This document shows positions 21,613 through 28,005 of a DNA stretch of 28,005 nucleotides, piece by piece. The stretch is taken from positions 1 to 28,005 of the forward strand of contig CABUCM010000037.1 in assembly GCA_902490005.1 (NCBI GenBank), written 5' to 3'. Every line of letters begins with the position of its first letter. Within the stretch, counting starts at the first letter, position 1. This DNA comes from an uncultured Ruminiclostridium sp. GTDB taxonomy: Bacteria; Bacillota; Clostridia; Oscillospirales; Acutalibacteraceae. The position numbers and the translations under genes were made by a program. The notes below the pieces were generated by a model. The model saw only the letters and a list, made by a program, of their open reading frames with translations. It was not told where the DNA came from and searched no databases.

Positions 21613-22974
21613 TCATTCCATCGGTGGAATAGGCGGGATAGCTGTAAATAGTTGTTTTAAGATGTCTACAGTTCCTGCCGTTTTCCATTGCTCCATTCCA
21701 TTTGTCCAAACCAAACTGTCTATGGTAAGCTGACCGTTAGAAACCATACTTTTGAGAATCGTAAAATCGAATGGGCCGGTTGCTTGATTATTAACAGCAA
21801 CATAGTATGAGATAATGGGTATCGGCGGTGGGCCAATGGGCTGTGTGGGCTGATTCACACCTTGCATCATAGAATTCATCGAGCCTGCAATATTTTGGCC
21901 GACTGCGCCGCCTACAGCCATGCTTGCCATCATTGCAGCCATATTAAAGCCATCACCGCCACCTCCGAGATTTATATCACCAGCACCGTTAGCCCCCATC
22001 TGTCCAAGCGCTTCTGCTCCAGCAATACCGACTTCTGCTTGCTTTTCAACCTGGAAAGCACCGATATTAGAGGACTGTGTTTGCTTATGCTGCGCATACT
22101 GACCTTCTTCGCGCTGAATACGCAGAGTTTCCTCGTAGTTCTCTGCTTCAATACGCTGTTTGGCAGCAATATTTTTGATTCGGGCTTCCGCTTCTGCATG
22201 GGTAGTTGCAGCAGTAATATCTTTTGTTACTCCCATAAGAGAACGGTAACCTTCGCTCGTTTTATCAATCTCAATCGCACCAATATCAACGCCGGAAACA
22301 TCAACTCCGAAAGTTTCTCTCAATCGTTCACTAATGTCGAGTTCAACAACATCGTTAATTTGGGATACTTTCGTTTCAATCTGTATCAAAGGAATATTGT
22401 GGGCTGCCGGAGCATTGGCAACGGTATCCTTAACATACCTATTTACCGCATCTTTAACTTGTGTTTGGAAGTCTGCAAGATTAAAGGTACTGAGTCTATG
22501 TAATTTGATAAACTCCTTATAATCCGAAATCTTAAAACTAATTGTCCCCCTAACAGCGACGGGAACACCAAAATCCAAAAATCTTGGATCATATACATCA
22601 AAGAACGGTACGCCAAATTTCACTTGAATAATTTGCGCAAGATTTATGAAATATACTTCTGCTTGGAAAGGCGTACCACCGTCATATGCAAGCTCTACAA
22701 TACTTGCAAGTATTGGGAAGTTTTCGGTTTTAATTATTTGGTCAAACGGACCTACAATAAAATCTTGCATTGTTCCGTTTTGTTGCTTGTAAACAAAAAC
22801 CGCCACTTCTCCATCCTTAACTCTTAATGACGAACCCCAGCGAATAGCATTCTCACGATTATTGTTACCTCCTTGAGAACCGTTGGGATGCCATTTCCAA
22901 ATCAAATACGATGACTCATCACATCGTATTTCATCCATAAAGCCGCCTGCTTTTGGTTTACTTAATAAGGACAT
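21613..22974 (-). CDS. SPFH-domain protein with C-terminal GYF_2 domain
   Basis: A 453-residue protein of the SPFH (flotillin/stomatin-like) superfamily, close in layout to the YdjI or 'virion core' group. The SPFH domain runs from about 25 to 245 (VPVAVRGTISFKISDYKEFI, then ISERLRETFGVDVSGVDIGA and IEID). A helical region follows (about 250-310), then a Gly/Met-rich stretch. Residues about 385-450 (YYVAVNNQATGPFDFTILKS, WTNGMEQWK) match a GYF_2 domain. It has GGAGGAAG before its ATG. Such proteins form rings at the membrane; the partner is probably the zinc-ribbon membrane protein on either side. Confidence 0.85.
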   Translation of the reverse strand: MSLLSKPKAGGFMDEIRCDESSYLIWKWHPNGSQGGNNNRENAIRWGSSLRVKDGEVAVFVYKQQNGTMQDFIVGPFDQIIKTENFPILASIVELAYDGGTPFQAEVYFINLAQIIQVKFGVPFFDVYDPRFLDFGVPVAVRGTISFKISDYKEFIKLHRLSTFNLADFQTQVKDAVNRYVKDTVANAPAAHNIPLIQIETKVSQINDVVELDISERLRETFGVDVSGVDIGAIEIDKTSEGYRSLMGVTKDITAATTHAEAEARIKNIAAKQRIEAENYEETLRIQREEGQYAQHKQTQSSNIGAFQVEKQAEVGIAGAEALGQMGANGAGDINLGGGGDGFNMAAMMASMAVGGAVGQNIAGSMNSMMQGVNQPTQPIGPPPIPIISYYVAVNNQATGPFDFTILKSMVSNGQLTIDSLVWTNGMEQWKTAGTVDILKQLFTAIPPIPPME

Positions 22975-22985
22975 CTTTCTTCCTC

Positions 22986-23840
22986 CTATTTTTTGGATTT
23001 TCCTAAACTCTTAAAATAATTGACCGCTACGATTATTAAAACAATAGCACCACACAATTCAGCCATTGAACCATTATATAAGAAAAATGACAGTAAAATT
23101 GTTAGTAACCCGCTTCCTGCACTAACAGCATAGTCGAGGAAGATAGCACCTCTCTTGACAAGAGAAGAAGCGGAAGCTATTAGGATTATATATGCTGCTA
23201 TTTCCACAAGCGAAGAATTACCGTGAGAACGATCGATAACAATTGCAACGAAGAACAAAAGCATTCCGACACAAACGGCAATGTTTCTTACGACGGTATC
23301 TACCGTAACTTTACTGAATTTTCGTTGCTTTTCTGAATGGATATTGCTTTGACAATTTTCATATATTCGTTGGATTTTTATGAAGTCAGTTTCTGAACTA
23401 AAAAGCAATACTGATTTTTGATATGCCTGTTCAAATTTAGCAAGCCACGCTTCGTAAATATCCTGATTATCTTCTCCAAGTATATTTGAAGAAGCCAATA
23501 TCATAAATTCGAGAATATCCTCCTTTGAATTTGGAATAGGGAAATTGCGTATCATATTATTCTTTTGCACTTCAGTAGTTGTTCTGCATAATTCCCAATA
23601 CAATTCCTTAACTGAATTGGTGGCAACATTTCCCCTTAACTCATAACCGCAGGAAGGACAATTACCTACAAAAGATGGCAGAACTTCTCCACAACTTGGG
23701 CATTTATGGATTTCACCATCGTAAAACGCTTTACGCTCATTTGTATCAGCTTTTTTATGAGGAATAATCGTTGAACCGCAGTTAGTACAAAATTTTGCTC
23801 CTTCTTTCAATTCATATCCGCAATTAACGCAAAAGGCTAT
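22986..23840 (-). CDS. double zinc-ribbon membrane protein; unusual start
   Basis: About 284 residues. Two zinc ribbons: FCVNCGYEL ... FCTNCG and CPSCGEVLP ... CPSCGYEL. A helical middle follows, then four hydrophobic segments in the last 110 residues. The natural start should be just before AFCVNCG, but the codon there is ATA (23,838-23,840), nine bases after AAAGGAGG. The ATG at that Shine-Dalgarno is out of frame and stops after two codons. The only in-frame ATGs lie upstream inside the XRE gene. Either ATA is used, or translation starts upstream, or a mutation has damaged the start. The gene is 11 bases before the SPFH gene. Confidence 0.65.
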   Translation of the reverse strand: MAFCVNCGYELKEGAKFCTNCGSTIIPHKKADTNERKAFYDGEIHKCPSCGEVLPSFVGNCPSCGYELRGNVATNSVKELYWELCRTTTEVQKNNMIRNFPIPNSKEDILEFMILASSNILGEDNQDIYEAWLAKFEQAYQKSVLLFSSETDFIKIQRIYENCQSNIHSEKQRKFSKVTVDTVVRNIAVCVGMLLFFVAIVIDRSHGNSSLVEIAAYIILIASASSLVKRGAIFLDYAVSAGSGLLTILLSFFLYNGSMAELCGAIVLIIVAVNYFKSLGKSKK

Positions 23841-23862
23841 TTCATATCTCCTCCTTTCAAAA

Positions 23863-24075
23863 TTAGTATTCTTCTTGACGAACAGCATCACATATATCTC
23901 CGATGTTACAGTCAAGATAATCACAAATTCTCAACAAAACAGAAAGTGCTACTTCTTCGTTCTTTCTCATTTTAGTCATAGTACCCGTTGCTATATTTAA
24001 GTCCTTACGAAGCGTGGCGGGTGATATGTCTTTTTCAATCAGCAATATCCAAAGTTTTTTATAACTAATTCTCAC
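23863..24075 (-). CDS. small XRE-family regulator
   Basis: A 70-residue single-domain Cro/CI-type DNA-binding protein: YKKLWILLIEKDISPATLRK, then LNIATGTMTKMRKNEEV and LLRICDYLDCNIGDI. It starts at GTG with AAGGA upstream. It is the first gene of the minus-strand set and ends 22 bases before the zinc-ribbon frame. It probably controls its own operon. The leader upstream leads to the putative invertible promoter. Confidence 0.8.
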   Translation of the reverse strand: MRISYKKLWILLIEKDISPATLRKDLNIATGTMTKMRKNEEVALSVLLRICDYLDCNIGDICDAVRQEEY

Positions 24076-24252
24076 ATTTCATTCCTTCTTTAAGACTTGC
24101 ACCTACCTATAACCACACAAGCTCCTTTTGATACGAACTGAAATAAAATTCGCAACTTCTTGAGACTACAAGTTCAAAATAAAAACCGTATTCTAACGGC
24201 TAAAACATTTCATATGCACCGCACAGTGCCTACACAACATAATCTGTATTAT

Positions 24253-24281
24253 GTTATAACTCAAGATAGATTGCTTGGCAA
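24253..24281 (-). promoter_or_regulatory. possible second promoter in the segment, pointing at the operon
   Basis: On the minus strand TTGCCA (24,276-24,281), 17 bp, TATAAC (24,253-24,258). It matches consensus less well than the rightward promoter and overlaps the end of the left repeat. If real, the operon has basal expression in the present orientation. Confidence 0.4.
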
Positions 24282-24428
24282 AGATACATATAACAATCAA
24301 AAAAACTATTAAAAGGCATAACAAAAAAGCTTTTCCACACTTTCAAAAAGAAAGATTAAGGAAAGGCTCTTTTGTCATGTTCAATTATTTCAGTTTGCCA
24401 ACCAAACTTTTGAAAGATTAAAAAACAG

Positions 24429-24457
24429 TTGATTTTAAGTCTAAATAACGCTATAAT
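24429..24457 (+). promoter_or_regulatory. near-consensus promoter inside the invertible segment
   Basis: TTGATT (24,429-24,434), 17 bp, TATAAT (24,452-24,457). In the present orientation it reads right into a terminator at 24,527 with no gene between. Confidence 0.75.
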
Positions 24458-24526
24458 ATATTTAACAATTCATGGTCGTTGCAATTTCAGACTAATCAAA
24501 TACCACATAATACAGATTATGTCGTC

Positions 24527-24551
24527 ACCGCCATTTCTATGGCGGTTTTTA
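24527..24551 (+). terminator. terminator facing the invertible promoter
   Basis: A perfect 8-bp stem ACCGCCAT (24,527-24,534) with ATGGCGGT (24,539-24,546), followed by TTTTATATT. It has a U-run only in the + direction. Its tail overlaps the stop codon of the minus-strand integrase. Confidence 0.8.
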
Positions 24552-25391
24552 TATTATCAGACGCATATTTTCCATCTTGCGTTTGTGTTCAGCGCCACTT
24601 GAAATGATATAAATGCGAGTAGTATTGATGCTCTCGTGACCGAGAATGTCAGCAAGCTTGGCAATATCTTTTTCAATTCTGTAAAAGGTACGAGCGAATA
24701 AATGGCGTAGGTTATGCGGAAACACTTTATTGGGATTAACTCCGGCTTGCTCACATAAGGCTTTCATCTCTCGCCAGATATTACTTCTGTTCATAGGTTT
24801 GCTGGTTTTGGTAATAAATATTGCCCCCGAAGTAATGTTAAGTTCTTTAGCATACTTTTGTAGTTTTTTACAAAGGTCTTTTACGATAAACACTTTACGA
24901 CTCTTGCCCTTACAAGAAACTATTGCTTCACCACAATTAATAGCCTCAACCGTAATAAATTCTAATTCACTAACACGAATGCCTGTACCGCAAATTGTTT
25001 GGATCAGCAGGGATAGGCGTTCGTTCTTTTTATGCTCTGCTGCTCGGACAAGCGCGATATACTCCTGTTTCGTTAGTTCACGTTCCTCAGAACAGTATGT
25101 TTTTCGTTGCACCTTAAATTGCTTGATGCACATATCTGTCCAACCGACAAATTTAAGAAAAGTGTTTAGCGCAGCAATCATGGAATTAGCACTGGTTAAA
25201 GCAAAGCTATTTTCCAAATAGGCTTTATATTCAAGGACAAGGGATTTGTCAATAATCATGCCATTCATAAAATCTGCAAAGCGGCGAATATCCCTAAGAT
25301 ATTTCTCAATTGTGTTACTGCTCCTTTCTTCATTTACCAGCATTTCCTTAAAGTTTTGCAACAATTCTGCTGTAATAATTCTCTTTTTCAT
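24549..25391 (-). CDS. tyrosine recombinase (XerC/D-like)
   Basis: A 280-residue site-specific recombinase. The N-terminal SAM-like domain spans about 8-85 (SSNTIEKYLRDIRRFADFM). Catalytic residues visible: R139 (GTGIRVSELEF), the KGKSRK region near 163-166 for the lysine, H226 and R229 (PHNLRHLFA), H252 (LGHESINTT) and Y261. All are present. Its small size is like that of invertases and Xer-type enzymes. Because its stop lies 26 bp from the right 18-bp repeat, it is the best candidate to flip the segment. It starts at ATG with ACGGAGG upstream. Confidence 0.9.
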   Translation of the reverse strand: MKKRIITAELLQNFKEMLVNEERSSNTIEKYLRDIRRFADFMNGMIIDKSLVLEYKAYLENSFALTSANSMIAALNTFLKFVGWTDMCIKQFKVQRKTYCSEERELTKQEYIALVRAAEHKKNERLSLLIQTICGTGIRVSELEFITVEAINCGEAIVSCKGKSRKVFIVKDLCKKLQKYAKELNITSGAIFITKTSKPMNRSNIWREMKALCEQAGVNPNKVFPHNLRHLFARTFYRIEKDIAKLADILGHESINTTRIYIISSGAEHKRKMENMRLII

Positions 25392-25443
25392 ATCAAATAC
25401 CTCCGTTTTTATTTTACAATAGCGACTTTACTATAGCGTAACG

Positions 25444-25474
25444 GAGTATTATTTACGGTACTTCAAAAAGCAAG
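25444..25474 (-). promoter_or_regulatory. shared box upstream of integrase 2
   Basis: On the minus strand CTTGCTTTTTGAAG at about 25,461-25,474, identical over 13-14 bases to the copies near 18,150 and 19,250. The -10 at 17 bp is poor here (AATACT), so the box may be an activator or repressor site. Confidence 0.45.
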
Positions 25475-25539
25475 TAAATTACAATTAGGGGATCGCAATT
25501 ACAAAAAACAACAAAATCATACGCAAACCTACAATTATC

Positions 25540-25568
25540 TTTACAAATCCTGCATTTTCCGCTATAAT
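25540..25568 (+). promoter_or_regulatory. promoter of the HTH - nuclease-NTPase operon
   Basis: TTTACA (25,540-25,545), 17 bp, TATAAT (25,563-25,568), 22 bases before the ATG at 25,591. Confidence 0.75.
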
Positions 25569-25590
25569 TTTATTAAGCGAGGTGTTACAA

Positions 25591-25779
25591 ATGCTTCAAA
25601 TTGAAGATCGATATTACTCTATGGTAGAGATATGCAAATACTTGGGCATAAGCAGAGATACTGCATTAAAATGGATTGCAAATAAAAATATGCCTGCTCA
25701 TAAAGTCGGCAAAAAATGGATGTTTAAGGTTTCCGAAATTGATGCTTGGGTAAACAGTGGGCAGAGTGAAGAGGAATAA
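25591..25779 (+). CDS. excisionase-like helix-turn-helix protein
   Basis: A 62-residue protein with one MerR/excisionase-type domain: YYSMVEICKYLGISRDTALK, then WIANKNMPAHKVGKKWMFKV, then SEIDAWVNSG. The start at ATG 25,591 follows GAGGTG; the GTG at 25,582 is less likely. Such HTH_17 proteins either direct excision or regulate a neighbour. It is divergent from the integrase and 17 bases upstream of the nuclease-NTPase gene, so it may regulate the defence gene rather than act as Xis. Confidence 0.8.
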   Translation: MLQIEDRYYSMVEICKYLGISRDTALKWIANKNMPAHKVGKKWMFKVSEIDAWVNSGQSEEE

Positions 25780-25796
25780 AAAAGGAGGCGAAAGCA

Positions 25797-28005
25797 ATGC
25801 TTAATTATGGAAATCTAAACGATGTCGAATTTGAATATTTATGTCAAGATATTATGCAGAAAAAACTTAATATAGCATTGCATAGATTCGCCTGCGGTAA
25901 AGATGGCGGCATTGATTTAGCTGACGATGTTCATTCAAAAAATACTATTGTTCAAGTCAAGCACTATATGGCTTCTACGGTTTCTCAACTTATTGCAAAT
26001 CTAAAAGAGGAAGTACACAAAGTAGAGAAACTTTCCCCTAAAAAATATTACATCTGCTGTTCTAAAGAATTATCTCCGCAGAAAGTTGACGAAATATTTC
26101 AGTTGTTTTCAGACTATATGAGTTCAACTGCAAACATCATTACATTAAATGAAATTGATGATTTTTTGAACGCCCCTGAAAATATAGAAATACTTAAGAA
26201 ACACTATAAATTGTGGATTGAATCAACCGGAATTCTTCAGGAAATTGAGAACACTAATGTATTTGTTGATTGCGAAACTCTATTAGCTGATATTGAAAGC
26301 GAAAAGAATTTGTTTGTCAAAACAACTGCTTTTAACACTGCTCTAAAATGCTTGCAAGATAACAAAACGCTTTTTATAACAGGAAACCCAGGCGTTGGAA
26401 AAACAATTACTTCAAAGATGTTGGTATTACATTATGCTGCATTAGGGTATAGAGTAAGATTCTCCACCAATGTATCTGATTTGGATGAATTAAAGAAATC
26501 TTTATCCAGGAATTCAGATATCAAAGAAATTATTCTTGTAGACGATTGCTTTGGTCAGGCCTATTTCAATATGAAAGAAAGCCAAAACGCCGAATTACTT
26601 TCATTAATTAACTATGTTAACGCATCTAAAAACAAGCTCTTGATTTTAAACTCTCGAATCACTATTTTACAAGAAGCTAAGGAGCGCAAGCCAGAACTTC
26701 TTAGATGCTTTGAAGGTAAACAGTGCAAAGTTTATATTTTGGATATGACCGCAATTGACATCGTCGAGAAGGCAAAGATTTTTTATAATCATATTGCATT
26801 CAACGGTATGGATAAAGAATACTTTTCTGAAATTAAAAAGGACAAGCGTTATTACCATATTATTAAACACACAAACTATACGCCACGTATCATTGAGTTT
26901 ATTTGCAATCCAAATCGGTACAAGGATGTTGCTCCTGCCGCTTATTATGACTTTGCGATTCAACAGCTTAACAATCCTAAGGAAATATGGAAAGATGAAT
27001 ACGAACGCAGACTTGAAAAAGTTGACAGACTTCTTTTGCTGACTTTGTACTCTCTTTCCGATTCAGCTGTTAGCGAGGAAAAGGTAAAGAAATGTTTTGA
27101 GCAAAGAATATCGTGTGAAACAGATATCGACACTACCGTAAATCAATACGAAGCCTCATTGTCCAGACTTTTAGATGGATTTGTACAACTCGTTTCTGAA
27201 AATGGCACAAAAAAGCTCACCATGGTTAATCCATCTGTAAATGATTATCTTGATGGTCGTATGAATGCGAGTAATTTGGAAAAGCAACAATTAATAGACC
27301 GCGTTTTCTCTGTCCAGCAAAAGAAGAGGCTTCTGACCGAAAGAGAATTTGAAACATTCATCGAATTGTCTTTAAAGAACCAAGAGATTAAAAGATATCT
27401 ATTCGACAGTGAATCTCAAAAGAATGCGTTTATTGCTTATTATGTTTGCAAATACGCGATCTATGATAATGCTTATACCGACAACATATACTCTTTTCTC
27501 AACTCCCCAGCCTATCTGCGCATTTTTGGTAATGAGTCGATTTCCGCTATAACAATTTTTAACGGTATTATGCAAAAAGATGTTTGCGAATTCTATAATG
27601 TTGGAGAATTTCTTGCGAACAACTGTTCCTTGGAGCAGTTGTTAAATGCATTTGTTTTCGATGAAATGGTTGATGTTATTTGCATGATTAACCGTTTTTA
27701 CGACAACAATAACCGAAATGTGTTTATTGAAACGACATCTGAACAACTCAGATATGCAATCGAGTCTCTCTGCGGAAATTTAGATGCGGATGAATTTGAT
27801 CTAGACGTTGATCAGGCGATTGAATTATCTCGTTATGCCGGCGAACATTATGAGGGTGTTGACACTTCTAAGGCTGTGTCATATATAGAAGATGATATCA
27901 TAGCAGATGTCGAGAGCGATATTGACACCAAACTAGCGTTGTTGCCGACAGATGTAGGACGGATTTTGCGGACATTCAAAATAAAAAAGAATGTGGAGGT
28001 AACAG
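25797..28005 (+). CDS. Mrr-like nuclease fused to STAND-like NTPase (partial, runs off the window)
   Basis: Open for 736 codons from ATG 25,797 to the window edge, with AAAGGAGGCG upstream. The N-terminal domain (1-150) looks like a PD-(D/E)xK nuclease of the Mrr type: GGIDLADD with D40, then IVQVKHY with Q53 and K55. A P-loop follows: ITGNPGVGKT with K202, then IILVDDCFG with D249/D250. The rest (about 400-736) is helical and may be a sensor. This is the layout of nSTAND3-type and Avs-like proteins, in which an NTPase senses a phage protein and activates nuclease cutting. The C-terminus is not in the window. Family assignment is from motifs. Confidence 0.8.
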   Translation, partial: MLNYGNLNDVEFEYLCQDIMQKKLNIALHRFACGKDGGIDLADDVHSKNTIVQVKHYMASTVSQLIANLKEEVHKVEKLSPKKYYICCSKELSPQKVDEIFQLFSDYMSSTANIITLNEIDDFLNAPENIEILKKHYKLWIESTGILQEIENTNVFVDCETLLADIESEKNLFVKTTAFNTALKCLQDNKTLFITGNPGVGKTITSKMLVLHYAALGYRVRFSTNVSDLDELKKSLSRNSDIKEIILVDDCFGQAYFNMKESQNAELLSLINYVNASKNKLLILNSRITILQEAKERKPELLRCFEGKQCKVYILDMTAIDIVEKAKIFYNHIAFNGMDKEYFSEIKKDKRYYHIIKHTNYTPRIIEFICNPNRYKDVAPAAYYDFAIQQLNNPKEIWKDEYERRLEKVDRLLLLTLYSLSDSAVSEEKVKKCFEQRISCETDIDTTVNQYEASLSRLLDGFVQLVSENGTKKLTMVNPSVNDYLDGRMNASNLEKQQLIDRVFSVQQKKRLLTEREFETFIELSLKNQEIKRYLFDSESQKNAFIAYYVCKYAIYDNAYTDNIYSFLNSPAYLRIFGNESISAITIFNGIMQKDVCEFYNVGEFLANNCSLEQLLNAFVFDEMVDVICMINRFYDNNNRNVFIETTSEQLRYAIESLCGNLDADEFDLDVDQAIELSRYAGEHYEGVDTSKAVSYIEDDIIADVESDIDTKLALLPTDVGRILRTFKIKKNVEVT

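Larger units (their letters stand above)
24237..24522. promoter_or_regulatory. putative invertible promoter segment (inverton)
   Basis: Bounded by perfect 18-bp inverted repeats: 24,237-24,254 (ACATAAT-CTGT-ATTATGT) and 24,505-24,522 (ACATAAT-ACAG-ATTATGT), exact reverse complements. Each repeat itself has 7-bp inverted arms around four asymmetric bases, like a tyrosine recombinase core site. No gene lies inside. A strong promoter at 24,429-24,457 points right, away from the operon. A tyrosine recombinase gene lies 26 bases to the right. Inversion would aim the promoter at the XRE/SPFH operon. Confidence 0.7.

Noticed and set aside
21862..22503. A 213-codon + frame opposite the SPFH gene
   Set aside because: Cys/Phe/Ile-rich antisense shadow; no ribosome site.
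16680..28005. Second copy of the ssrA 3' end marking the island's right boundary
   Set aside because: I looked for the AGGAGTTCGACTC and CATCTCCACCA blocks and saw none; the boundary may be outside the window.

Overview
The window looks like a chromosomal piece of a spore-forming Clostridia-class Firmicute, probably Oscillospiraceae-like. The backbone runs sigK - SRP RNA - dnaX - ybaB - recR - smpB - ssrA on the + strand. It is GC-rich, with Firmicutes-type Shine-Dalgarno sites and some TTG/GTG starts. The DNA left of about 12,350 and right of about 16,680 is much more AT-rich and is mobile.

Left part (1-12,730): the mother-cell sigma factor gene sigK is cut into pieces by two serine-recombinase elements. 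Element 1 (1 to about 1,997) enters from the left and ends with a recombinase abutting an internal sigK fragment of about 45 codons (1,998-2,134). Element 2 (2,134-12,352, about 10.2 kb) lies between that fragment and the sigK 3' part (12,352-12,729). Element 2 carries an XRE regulator, an OLD/PARIS-like ATPase-TOPRIM gene, a P4-type helicase, a DUF6076-like protein, a possible PUA/EVE-like protein, a lipoprotein/GRAM operon with its own XRE regulator, and a large serine recombinase. No virion genes were seen. Joining across a shared AA core restores the sigK frame, and the joined element ends form a symmetric attachment site. This is the logic of the B. subtilis skin element, here apparently doubled.

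Middle (12,730-16,790): housekeeping genes for protein targeting (SRP RNA), replication (dnaX), recombinational repair (ybaB, recR) and ribosome rescue (smpB, ssrA).

Right part (16,790-28,005): an accessory island directly after the ssrA 3' end. It has a tyrosine recombinase, a 1.4-kb repeat- and hairpin-rich region without convincing genes, and a truncated TnpV gene with a small partner. A minus-strand five-gene set follows: XRE, zinc-ribbon membrane protein, SPFH-GYF protein, zinc-ribbon/DUF6591-like protein and a small membrane protein. Upstream of that set, 24,237-24,522 is bounded by perfect 18-bp inverted repeats, carries a near-consensus promoter, sits beside a directional terminator and is next to a second tyrosine recombinase. 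I read it as an invertible promoter switch. The window ends inside a long gene for a nuclease-NTPase fusion (Mrr-like plus STAND-like P-loop), a probable antiviral protein.

All names come from reading the sequence and from remembered family features; no database search was run.
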